From Stenotrophomonas maltophilia (GTDB taxonomy: Bacteria > Pseudomonadota > Gammaproteobacteria > Xanthomonadales > Xanthomonadaceae), in NCBI RefSeq assembly GCF_039555535.1, contig NZ_CP154630.1:1687001-1751000 (forward strand): 64,000 nt of DNA. Reading direction: 5' to 3'. The notes under the pieces are model-generated. The model made no database searches. It had not been told where the DNA came from and was given only the letters and a program-made list of their open reading frames with translations. The position numbers and the translations under genes were made by a program. Of the stretch, positions 15,344-21,928 are shown one piece after another. The stretch's first letter is position 1. Each line of letters opens with the position of its first letter.

Positions 15344-15829
15344 TCACAAGAACCAGGCGAACGCAAACAGCCCCAGCATCGCGATCACCACCGCCAGCTT
15401 CAGCGCCAGGCCGAGCAGGATGCCAAGCCATGTGGCCAGGCCTACCTTGGTCGAGCGCCCCAGTTCGCGGGTGTGCCAGTACTCGCCCAGCAGGGCGCCG
15501 ATCAACGGGCCGGCGAACAGGCCGATCGGCATGAAGAACAGGCCGACGATGCTGCCGACGAAGGTTCCCCACAGTGCCTTGCGGCTGGCACCGACCCGCT
15601 GCGCCCCCACCACGGTGGCCAGCACGTCCACCAGCAACGAGAGCAGGGTCAGTACCCCCAGCGCAACCAGGGTCGGCCAACCAACGTGGGCGAAGCCGTC
15701 CGCCCACGCTGCCAGCAGCAGTCCGATGAACACCAGCGGGATGCCGGGCAGGGCCGGCAGGATGATTCCGGCGATGCCGACAAGGACGAAAATGACCGCT
15801 AGCAGATATAAGATGAATGAGAGTCCCAT
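15344..15829 (-). CDS. DUF456 family integral membrane protein, 161 aa
   Basis: Small inner-membrane protein with about four to five hydrophobic helices. It contains the DUF456 hallmarks: the N-terminal GIILPALPGIPLVFIGLLLAAWADGF, the central GASRKALWGTFVGSIVGLFF and the glycine-rich GPLIGALLGEYW before the last helices. The alternating Gly-x-x-x-Gly spacing suggests tight helix packing. Function is unknown in the family. It is transcribed away from the cold-shock gene, sharing a 236-base divergent region with AT-rich patches. A minus-strand GGGAC lies before the ATG. Confidence 0.85.
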   Translation of the reverse strand: MGLSFILYLLAVIFVLVGIAGIILPALPGIPLVFIGLLLAAWADGFAHVGWPTLVALGVLTLLSLLVDVLATVVGAQRVGASRKALWGTFVGSIVGLFFMPIGLFAGPLIGALLGEYWHTRELGRSTKVGLATWLGILLGLALKLAVVIAMLGLFAFAWFL

Positions 15830-16065
15830 GCTGTCCCGTATGGTGGCCGTTTTGGGGTTGACAGTGAAAGATTTTGCCAGTTGCTTTTTCGTTTTGGGCG
15901 GGTTAAGTTGCAGTCGCTGAGCTTGGCAAGGTCACCGTGGATCGTGGCCTGATGAAGCAAGATCTTCCCGATCCGCTGCATCGATGCACCTCGCTTCCCC
16001 CTTGCTTGTCAGCCGCCCACCAGGCGTTTCCTACAACAAGAGAGAGTCACCAGGGAGTTAGTGAG

Positions 16066-16275
16066 ATGTCTGATCGCGAGACCGGTACCGTCAAGTGGTT
16101 CAACGATGCAAAGGGCTTCGGCTTCATCAGCCGTGAAAACGGCGAAGACGTGTTCGTGCACTTCCGTGCCATCCAGACCCAGGGCTTCAAGAGCCTGAAG
16201 GAAGGCCAGAAGGTCACCTTCACCGTCGTGCAGGGCCAGAAGGGCCTGCAGGCCGACGCCGTGCAGCCGACCTGA
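16066..16275 (+). CDS. cspA: Cold-shock protein, CspA family, 69 aa
   Basis: Single OB-fold nucleic-acid-binding protein, an RNA chaperone or antiterminator. RNP1 is KGFGFI at residues 16-21 and RNP2 is DVFVHF at 28-33. The ATG at 16066 follows AGGGAG, and the N-terminus [13 protein letters not shown] is the family norm. The 236-base upstream region is long enough for the structured 5' leader often seen on cold-shock genes, but I see no clear cold-box match. A strong bidirectional terminator follows. It could be a constitutive Csp rather than a cold-induced one. Confidence 0.95.
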   Translation: MSDRETGTVKWFNDAKGFGFISRENGEDVFVHFRAIQTQGFKSLKEGQKVTFTVVQGQKGLQADAVQPT

Positions 16276-16297
16276 TCGCGCTGCAAGCCGTCACATG

Positions 16298-16325
16298 AAA
16301 AAGGCCCGCGCAAGCGGGCCTTTTT
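16298..16325. terminator. Bidirectional intrinsic terminator
   Basis: AAAAAGGCCCGC / GCGGGCCTTTTT, perfect 12-bp stem with a GCAA loop. It serves cspA (+) and the convergent glycine-zipper gene (-). Confidence 0.92.
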
Positions 16326-16348
16326 CTTTGCCGTCGGCCCGGTGCAGG

Positions 16349-16843
16349 TCAGCGCAGGATGACCTTGCCGTTGACCACGCGCACATAGGTGTTTTCGCGG
16401 ATGCCGCCGAGGTCGCGCTGGTTGACCACGATGGTGCGGCCATCATCCATGCGCACGCTGATGTCGTAGGTATCGCTGGTGACGTTCTTCTGGATCTGGT
16501 TGCCCGCCAGCGCACCGCCGACCGCGCCTGCGGCCGCGGCAATGTTCTTGTTGCCACGGCTGCCGCCGGTGTGATCGGAGATCTCATGGCCGGCCACGGC
16601 ACCGACGATGCCGCCGAGGATGGCGCCGGTCGCGCTGGGCGCGGTGCGGCCCGACGGCACGGTGTTGATGCGGGTGACGATGCCGCAGTCGGCGCAACGG
16701 CCCTGATTGTAACCGCCGTTGTTGCCGTAGCCGCCATTGTTGTAGCCGTTGTTGTAACCACCGCCACCGTAGCCGGGCGAGGTGGCACAGCCAGCCAGGG
16801 CGAGGGTAGCGATGGCGCTGGCGGCAATGAGCTGGATCTTCAT
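16349..16843 (-). CDS. Glycine-zipper 2TM-domain lipoprotein, 164 aa
   Basis: Outer-membrane-type lipoprotein with lipobox LALAGC (Cys19). A Gly/Asn/Tyr-rich low-complexity stretch follows (about residues 24-55), then a glycine-zipper region (GAILGGIVGAVAGHEISDHTGGSRG ... AAGAVGGALAGNQIQ) of the Rick_17kDa/SlyB type. The C-terminal beta part DISVRMDDGRTIVVNQ resembles the SlyB tail. ATG at 16843 with AGGAG seven bases upstream. SlyB-like proteins stabilise the outer membrane; that role here is by analogy. A second glycine-zipper protein lies at 19537. Confidence 0.85.
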   Translation of the reverse strand: MKIQLIAASAIATLALAGCATSPGYGGGGYNNGYNNGGYGNNGGYNQGRCADCGIVTRINTVPSGRTAPSATGAILGGIVGAVAGHEISDHTGGSRGNKNIAAAAGAVGGALAGNQIQKNVTSDTYDISVRMDDGRTIVVNQRDLGGIRENTYVRVVNGKVILR

Positions 16844-16980
16844 GGGGCGTCTCCTGGCCGTGAAGGCGGGTGCGTTGGGTGGGTACTGCGTCATGCAGCA
16901 GGGTGGACGAATCCTCTCCTTTCGAACGTGAACAAGGTGCCAACCAGGCGTGGCTTGCCCGGCTACAGGATGAATGCGCG

Positions 16981-17415
16981 TCAGCGGAAGTCCTGGTGGC
17001 AGGCCCGGCAGTCGGCCTGCACGGTTTCCACCACCTTGGCCAAGGCGGTGCAGTCACTGGGCGGCGCCGCCAGCGCGGCGTTGAGGTTGCCGCGCAGCTG
17101 GCTGGCGTGCTGCTGGAACCGGCTATTGTCCTTCAGCCCGGGAAAGGCCAGGTCGAGGTCGTTGGACAGAAGGCGCAGGGCCTGCAGCCGCGGCACGCTG
17201 TCGGCCAGGCTGCAGCGGTTCTGCTGCTGGGCCTGCTGCAGCAGCTGCGATTGCCGCTGCATCACCTGCATCAGGCTGTCCGGGAACGGGTCGCGGCGGG
17301 CCTGCAGGGCGCGGCCGACCATGACCGTGGCAACCAGGCCGATCAGCAGGCCCAGGCACAGCACGAACAGGTAGCGATGGGCAGTGGACGGGCGGCGGGG
17401 CGGGCTGGCGTTCAT
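16981..17415 (-). CDS. Membrane-anchored protein with C-terminal CXXCH haem motif, 144 aa
   Basis: Residues 16-36 form one hydrophobic helix (YLFVLCLGLLIGLVATVMVG), leaving the rest periplasmic. The C-terminus carries C136-R-A-C139-H140, a covalent haem c attachment site almost at the end. This placement and the helical, Gln-rich body (about residues 48-66) resemble the four-helix cytochrome c' (class II) family. Two further Cys (in NRCSLAD and SDCTAL) are unusual. The distal Met or other ligands cannot be assigned. An electron-transfer or gas-binding role is possible. It is encoded divergently from tcdA with about 80 bases between starts. Confidence 0.65.
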   Translation of the reverse strand: MNASPPRRPSTAHRYLFVLCLGLLIGLVATVMVGRALQARRDPFPDSLMQVMQRQSQLLQQAQQQNRCSLADSVPRLQALRLLSNDLDLAFPGLKDNSRFQQHASQLRGNLNAALAAPPSDCTALAKVVETVQADCRACHQDFR

Positions 17416-17483
17416 GGCGGGCTCTCCGGGCGTGCAACGGTGGGTTCGATGCCGGCGCGCTGTAGGCGCTGACGCCTGCACGT

Positions 17484-17489
17484 TAAAAT
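17484..17489 (+). promoter_or_regulatory. -10-like hexamer directly before tcdA (possible leaderless transcript)
   Basis: TAAAAT (5 of 6 consensus) ends six bases before the tcdA ATG, and no Shine-Dalgarno sits between them. Transcription would begin at or next to the start codon. Confidence 0.45.
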
Positions 17490-17495
17490 AGCCGG

Positions 17496-18320
17496 ATGAA
17501 CGAACAGGTCAAACAACGCTTCGCCGGCATCGAACGGCTGTATGGCGTAGGTGCGCTTGAGCGCCTGCAGGGCAGCCGCGTGGCGGTGGTGGGCATGGGC
17601 GGGGTCGGCTCGTGGGTGGTGGAAGCGCTGGCGCGTTCGGCGGTCGGCCACCTGACCCTGATCGACGCCGATGACATCTGCGTGTCCAACACCAACCGGC
17701 AGCTGCCGGCGATGGAGGGCAACTACGGCCGCAACAAGGCCGAGGCAATGGCAGAGCGCTGCCGCGCGATCAACCCGGACATCGAGGTCGATGCCGTCCA
17801 GGCGTTCCTGACCGTGTCCAACATGGCCGAGTTGCTGGACCGTGGATTCGATCTGGTGATCGATGCCTGCGACAGCTTCCGGGTCAAGGTCGAGACGATC
17901 GCCTGGTGCCGTCGCCGCAAGCTGCCGCTGCTGACCGTGGGGGCTGCCGGTGGTCGCACCGATCCGACCCTGGTGCGGATCCGCGATGTCTCTCGCACCG
18001 AGCATGACGCCATGCTGGCGCTGATCCGCAAGAAGCTGCGCAGCGAGTTCAATTTCCCGAAGAACGCCAAGCGCTATTTTGGCGTGCCGGCGGTGTACTC
18101 GCTGGAAAACGTGAAGTATCCGCAGGCCGATGGCAGCGTCTGCGGCATCCGTCCGAACCTGGGTGCGGATGCAGCACTGAAGCTGGACTGCGGCGCAGGC
18201 CTCGGTGCGGCAACGCACATCACCGGAGCGTTCGCGTTCGCTGCGGTGGGCAAGGCGCTGGAAATGCTGCTGGAGCCGAAGAAGGTGAAGGCCGGGGTGG
18301 CTGAGGCCAGCGAGGCCTGA
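17496..18320 (+). CDS. tcdA: tRNA threonylcarbamoyladenosine dehydratase (cyclic t6A synthase), 274 aa
   Basis: E1-like (ThiF/MoeB fold) ATP-dependent enzyme that dehydrates t6A37 of ANN-decoding tRNAs to the cyclic form. The nucleotide motif GMGGVGSW is at residues 33-40, IDADDICVSNTNRQ follows, and CDSFRVKVETIAWC lies in the centre. The C-terminal DCGAGLGAATHITGAFAFAAVGKALE is typical of TcdA (YgdL/CsdL). Length fits. CsdA/CsdE partners are not in the window. The absence of a Shine-Dalgarno and a close -10 suggest leaderless expression. The downstream region is a pair of REP-like hairpins before convergent tatD. Confidence 0.92.
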   Translation: MNEQVKQRFAGIERLYGVGALERLQGSRVAVVGMGGVGSWVVEALARSAVGHLTLIDADDICVSNTNRQLPAMEGNYGRNKAEAMAERCRAINPDIEVDAVQAFLTVSNMAELLDRGFDLVIDACDSFRVKVETIAWCRRRKLPLLTVGAAGGRTDPTLVRIRDVSRTEHDAMLALIRKKLRSEFNFPKNAKRYFGVPAVYSLENVKYPQADGSVCGIRPNLGADAALKLDCGAGLGAATHITGAFAFAAVGKALEMLLEPKKVKAGVAEASEA

Positions 18321-18327
18321 TGGATCG

Positions 18328-18379
18328 TGCCGGCCGAGGTCGGCACCTACCGGATGGCGTGCCGGCCAGCGGCCGGCAC
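18328..18379. repeat. Two REP-like GTGCCGGC hairpins
   Basis: GTGCCGGCCGAGGTCGGCAC then CTACC, and GTGCCGGCCAGCGGCCGGCAC. They sit between convergent tcdA and tatD; no T-tract follows. Confidence 0.65.
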
Positions 18380-18384
18380 GACCG

Positions 18385-19158
18385 TCAGATGGCTGGCAGG
18401 CCGAACAATCGGCGCGCGTTCTCAGTCGTGGCATGTGCCACGGCTTCAACATCCATTCCGCGCAGTGCGGCCACGTGGCGGGCGATGACCGCCAACCGCG
18501 CCGGTTCGTTGCGCTGGCCGCGGATGCCGGCATCGGGCTGATCCGGTGCATCGGTTTCCAGCAGCAGTTGTTCCAGCGGCATCCCGCGCACCAGGCGCTG
18601 CAGCCGTTGCGCGCGTTCGTAGGTCAGTGGACCGCCAAGACCAAGCAGGAAGCCTTGCCGATGCAGTTGCGCGGCCTGTTCCGGGCTGCCGGAAAAGCTG
18701 TGCACCACGCCACGCAGGCCGCCGATGCGACGGATCGCGGCGATCACTGCGTCCACCGCGCGTCGCGCATGCAGGATCACCGGCAGCTCGAACTCGCGGG
18801 CCAGTTCCAGTTGGCCGATGAAGTACGCCTGCTGTGCCTCTGCGTCCAATCCCTCGACGAAGAAATCGAGCCCGCATTCGCCGATCGCACACGGTCGTTC
18901 GCGCTCGATCCACTCGCGCAGCAGCGGCAGATGCTCGGGCCGGTGCTCGGTCAGGAACATCGGATGCAGGCCGTAAGCCGGGTACAGCCCCGGTGCCTGC
19001 CGGCAGACCTCGCGCAGCTTCGGCCAGCTGGCGGCGGTGACGGCCGGTACCACCTGCTCGCGCACGCCTGCGGCGCCTGCGCGCTCGATCACCGCCGTGC
19101 GGTCAGCATCGAATTCACTGGCATCCAGATGGCAGTGGCTGTCGACCAGCGGGGTCAA
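18385..19158 (-). CDS. tatD: TatD-family metal-dependent hydrolase (DNase), 257 aa
   Basis: TIM-barrel metallohydrolase; family members have 3'-5' DNase activity. Metal ligands are visible: HCH at residues 8-10 (VDSHCHLD), Glu in IGECGLDFF, His in VILHARRAV, His in GVVHSFSG and Asp in LLETDAP. Length matches YcfH/TatD (about 260). The start is a TTG at 19158 whose bases overlap the TGA of the upstream small membrane-protein gene (TTGA), so the two are translationally coupled. The longer frame upstream translates the neighbour's sequence out of frame and is rejected. Confidence 0.88.
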   Translation of the reverse strand: MTPLVDSHCHLDASEFDADRTAVIERAGAAGVREQVVPAVTAASWPKLREVCRQAPGLYPAYGLHPMFLTEHRPEHLPLLREWIERERPCAIGECGLDFFVEGLDAEAQQAYFIGQLELAREFELPVILHARRAVDAVIAAIRRIGGLRGVVHSFSGSPEQAAQLHRQGFLLGLGGPLTYERAQRLQRLVRGMPLEQLLLETDAPDQPDAGIRGQRNEPARLAVIARHVAALRGMDVEAVAHATTENARRLFGLPAI

Positions 19159-19373
19159 CGCTGTTCCAGCGGCGGCGGGGCCGGGACTGTATTGCGGCTC
19201 TTCCAGTTGGCCAGCAGCAGGGTACCGAAGCCCAGTACCAGTTCGTCGACGAACGGGATCGGGTCGGGGATGAACAGGGTCAGTACGAACAGGCCGGCGG
19301 TGAGCTTGAACAGGGTGGGGTAGCGCAGCCGGCGGGCCCACTGCAGTACCGGCAGCAGCATCGGGTTGGCCAT
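19155..19373 (-). CDS. Small membrane protein, possibly DUF6116, 72 aa
   Basis: Two hydrophobic segments (about residues 22-38 and 42-56) around FIPDPIPFVDELVLGFGTLLLANWKSR, with a basic N-terminal face (QWARRLRYPTLFK). The start at 19373 has a strong AGGAGG. I associate this PDPIPFVDE pattern with a small family of unknown function common in Xanthomonadaceae; the DUF number is from memory and unverified. It is coupled to tatD by a TTGA overlap. Confidence 0.7.
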   Translation of the reverse strand: MANPMLLPVLQWARRLRYPTLFKLTAGLFVLTLFIPDPIPFVDELVLGFGTLLLANWKSRNTVPAPPPLEQR

Positions 19374-19536
19374 GGCGTGGATCCTCCTGGGGAATATGCA
19401 AACGCTACCACGGGCCCAGCATTTCCCGATGCTGAATGGGTTACAGGAATGAGCAGGAAATGTGGAGATTCCGTTCAGGCAGTGCATGCTGCAATCTGGC
19501 CCGAGAACGTTGCGGATGGTCCGCAAGGAGCAGGTC

Positions 19537-20379
19537 ATGAAAAGCACAACTACAACTGTCCTGGTCGCAGCGGGCGCGCTGCTGGTCGGTGGCATCGCCA
19601 CCGCCGCCTTCATGAAGAGCGGCGACAAATCGCCAGATTCCATCAGCGCCGGAACCCCCAACGGTGAATCACGCCTGGTTGACGGCAACGCCGTTGACGA
19701 TGGCGCACGTGGTGACAAGCTCGACCCGTCTGCGCCGCGCGGGCTGGAATATGCCGACGTGCTGAAGGTCGACCCGATCACCGAGAAGCAGAAGGCCTAC
19801 GCCACCGTGATCGGCACCGATGCCGTGCGCGAGACCTCCACCACCCAGACCCCGCACGAGGTCTGCCAGGACGTGACCGTGCAGGAGCGCCTGCCGGAGC
19901 GTGACGGCAATGTCGGCGGCACCGTGGTCGGCGCGGTGGTCGGCGGCCTGCTCGGCAACCAGGTTGGCGGTGGCAACGGCAAGAAGGCCGCGACCGCCGC
20001 CGGTGCCGTGGCCGGTGGCTTCATCGGCAACCAGATCGACAAGCGCCACGTGGGTGGCCGCGTGGTCAACCGTACCGAGCGCCAGTGCCACACCGAGACC
20101 GCCACCTCCGAGTCGAGCCGTGTTACCGGCTACAACGTGACCTACCGCAACGAGGACGGCACCACCGGCACCATGCGAATGGCCAGCAAGCCGGGCAACC
20201 GCATCGCCATGGGCACCAATGACGTGGTGAAGGGGTACAACGTGACCTACCGCTACGACGGCGCCGAGAAGACGGTGCGCATGGACAACAAGCCGGCCAG
20301 CGATCGCCTGCCGGTGGTCGATGGCCAGCTGGTCACGCAGACCGCCGCTGCCGGCGCCACTGCGGCCACGCGCCAGTAA
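19537..20379 (+). CDS. Glycine-zipper 2TM-domain protein, 280 aa
   Basis: N-terminal hydrophobic helix (VLVAAGALLVGGIATAAFM, residues 8-26) acts as signal or anchor. The central glycine zipper GTVVGAVVGGLLGNQVGGGNGKKAATAAGAVAGGFIGNQID (around residues 128-168) is a textbook Rick_17kDa/Gly-zipper_2 module. Two repeats follow containing GYNVTYR (GYNVTYRNEDG and GYNVTYRYDG), each leading to TMRMASKPG or TVRMDNKPA. These tandem beta modules are a duplication typical of Xanthomonad homologues. ATG at 19537 with AAGGAG. It is probably a periplasmic or outer-membrane-associated stability factor. A clear terminator follows. Confidence 0.85.
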   Translation: MKSTTTTVLVAAGALLVGGIATAAFMKSGDKSPDSISAGTPNGESRLVDGNAVDDGARGDKLDPSAPRGLEYADVLKVDPITEKQKAYATVIGTDAVRETSTTQTPHEVCQDVTVQERLPERDGNVGGTVVGAVVGGLLGNQVGGGNGKKAATAAGAVAGGFIGNQIDKRHVGGRVVNRTERQCHTETATSESSRVTGYNVTYRNEDGTTGTMRMASKPGNRIAMGTNDVVKGYNVTYRYDGAEKTVRMDNKPASDRLPVVDGQLVTQTAAAGATAATRQ

Positions 20380-20404
20380 TCCAGAACACCCCCTGCTGTA
20401 CCCG

Positions 20405-20434
20405 ACGGGCCGGCTCATGCCGGCCCGTTCTTTT
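20405..20434 (+). terminator. Intrinsic terminator after the glycine-zipper gene
   Basis: ACGGGCCGGC / GCCGGCCCGT, perfect 10-bp stem with a TCAT loop, followed by TCTTTT. Confidence 0.88.
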
Positions 20435-20505
20435 GTGAGCGCGGGCATTCATCCGTGTGGACGCGGAATCCACCATCATGGTGGCCCCTTCGACATGGAG
20501 TCGGC

Positions 20506-21054
20506 ATGAGCATCTTCGACCTGCGCATCGAAACAGAGCGCCTGATCCTGCGCCCGCTGCTGCGCGAGGACTACGAACCTTACCTGGCGTTCTGCGCCGA
20601 CGAGGAAACGATGCGCACCCTGGGTGGCGTGCAACCGGCGTCGGTGGCATGGCGCGGTTTCTGCAGCCTGGCCGGCGCCTGGCAGCTGTTCGGCTTCTCG
20701 ATGTTCAGCGTGATCGAGAAATCCAGCGGAGACTGGATCGGGCGGCTGGGCCCCTGGCAACCGCAGGACTGGCCGGGTACCGAGGTGGGTTGGGGCATCC
20801 GTCATGCCAGCTGGGGCCGGGGCTATGCGCCGGAAGCTGCCGTGGCGGCGATCGACTGGGCCTTCGACACGCTGGGTTGGGTCGAGGTGGTCCATACCAT
20901 CGCCGAGAACAACGACAACTCGCGGGCGGTCGCGCGCAAGCTCGGCAGCACGCTGTTGCGGATGGGCGAACTGCCGCCGCCGTACAACGACAAGCCGATG
21001 CAGATCTGGGGCCAGTCGCGCGAACAGTGGCGGCAGCGCCGTTCACCGTTGTAG
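20506..21054 (+). CDS. GNAT family N-acetyltransferase (RimJ/RimL type), 182 aa
   Basis: Acetyltransf_3-type enzyme. The N-terminal ETERLILRPLLREDYEPY is the standard RimJ/RimL opening. The acetyl-CoA site is GWGIRHASWGRGYAPEAAVAAIDWAF, and the C-terminal NNDNSRAVARKLGSTLL completes the fold. Targets could be protein N-termini, amino acids or small amines. The ATG at 20506 follows GGAG. The TAG stop lies within the GTAG head of the adjacent SMAG element, so the last codon before it (Leu) directly abuts the repeat. Confidence 0.87.
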   Translation: MSIFDLRIETERLILRPLLREDYEPYLAFCADEETMRTLGGVQPASVAWRGFCSLAGAWQLFGFSMFSVIEKSSGDWIGRLGPWQPQDWPGTEVGWGIRHASWGRGYAPEAAVAAIDWAFDTLGWVEVVHTIAENNDNSRAVARKLGSTLLRMGELPPPYNDKPMQIWGQSREQWRQRRSPL

Positions 21055-21114
21055 AGCCGAGCCCATGCTCGGCTGCTGTCCGCCAAATGCAGCCGAGCAT
21101 GGGCTCGGCTCTAC
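21051..21114. repeat. SMAG-type REP inverted pair
   Basis: GTAGAGCCGAGCCCATGCTCGGCT and its exact inverted copy ending in CTAC, 16-nt spacer. GTAG overlaps the GNAT stop codon. Confidence 0.93.
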
Positions 21115-21209
21115 AGATTGTCGGCATGCTGCACCCGCGCTTGGCATTCCCTGGCGCACTTGCCAGACTGCACGCAGCCGGCCGCCGGCCGGATTCGATG
21201 GAGCAGGCA

Positions 21210-21866
21210 ATGGTGGAAGCGCGCGTCCCACTGACGGTGCATGGCATGTCGGTCTCGGGCAATTGCCACAAGGTCCGGCTGCTGCTTGAGCAGCTCGGCA
21301 GCCGTTACCGCTGGGTGGAGGTGGACAGTGCCCATGGCCAGACCCACACGCCCGAATTCCTGGCGCTCAACCCGAATGCCAAGGTGCCGCTGATCGTGCG
21401 CGACGACGGCCGCGTGCTGACCGAATCCAACGCGATCCTGTTCTGGCTGGCAGAAGGCACGCCGTACCTGCCCAACGATGGCTGGGAGCGCGCGCAGGCA
21501 TTGAGCTGGATGTTCTTCGAGCAGTACACGCATGAGCCCTGTGTGGCAGTGGCGCGCTTCATCCGCGGCTGGACCGCGCCCGATTCGCCGCGCCGAGCCG
21601 AACTGCCGCGCCTGCACGAGCGTGCCGCCACTGCACTGGCAGTGATGGAGCAGCACCTGCGCCAGGCACAGTGGTTCACTGGCGGCGAGTACGGCATCGC
21701 CGATATCGCGCTGTTCGCCTATACCGATGTGGCGGGCGAGGGCGGCATCAGCCTGGAGCCGTTCCCGGAAGTTCGCGCCTGGCTGCAGCGCGTGCGCGAG
21801 CAGCCACGCTTCCTGCCGATGCCGGCAGTGACGGCCGAGGTGCGCGCGCGCTTCGAAGCCGCGTGA
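21210..21866 (+). CDS. Glutathione S-transferase family protein, 218 aa
   Basis: Second GST of the window. The thioredoxin-like domain opens LTVHGMSVSGNCHKVRLLLEQLG. SGNCHK places a Ser/Cys at the active-site turn, as in beta or YfcG-like classes. NPNAKVPLIVRDDGRVLTESNAI is the glutathione-binding strand-helix. The C-terminal helical domain contains YGIADIALFAYTDVAGEGG, the conserved capping Asp region. The ATG at 21210 has GGAG six bases upstream; starts at 21126 and 21198 are possible but give a non-homologous extension. The gene is 62 bases before the E1-like dehydrogenase gene on the same strand. Confidence 0.86.
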   Translation: MVEARVPLTVHGMSVSGNCHKVRLLLEQLGSRYRWVEVDSAHGQTHTPEFLALNPNAKVPLIVRDDGRVLTESNAILFWLAEGTPYLPNDGWERAQALSWMFFEQYTHEPCVAVARFIRGWTAPDSPRRAELPRLHERAATALAVMEQHLRQAQWFTGGEYGIADIALFAYTDVAGEGGISLEPFPEVRAWLQRVREQPRFLPMPAVTAEVRARFEAA

Positions 21867-21928
21867 TCCGAACAGGGTAACGCCGGGGCAGGCCCGGCCG
21901 AACGCAACAACGACACGGAGGGTGTTCG

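Noticed and set aside
15858..15886. TTGACA hexamer upstream of cspA as a sigma-70 -35
   Set aside because: At 17 or 18 bases downstream the -10 positions match TATAAT at only two of six bases, so I do not call a promoter.
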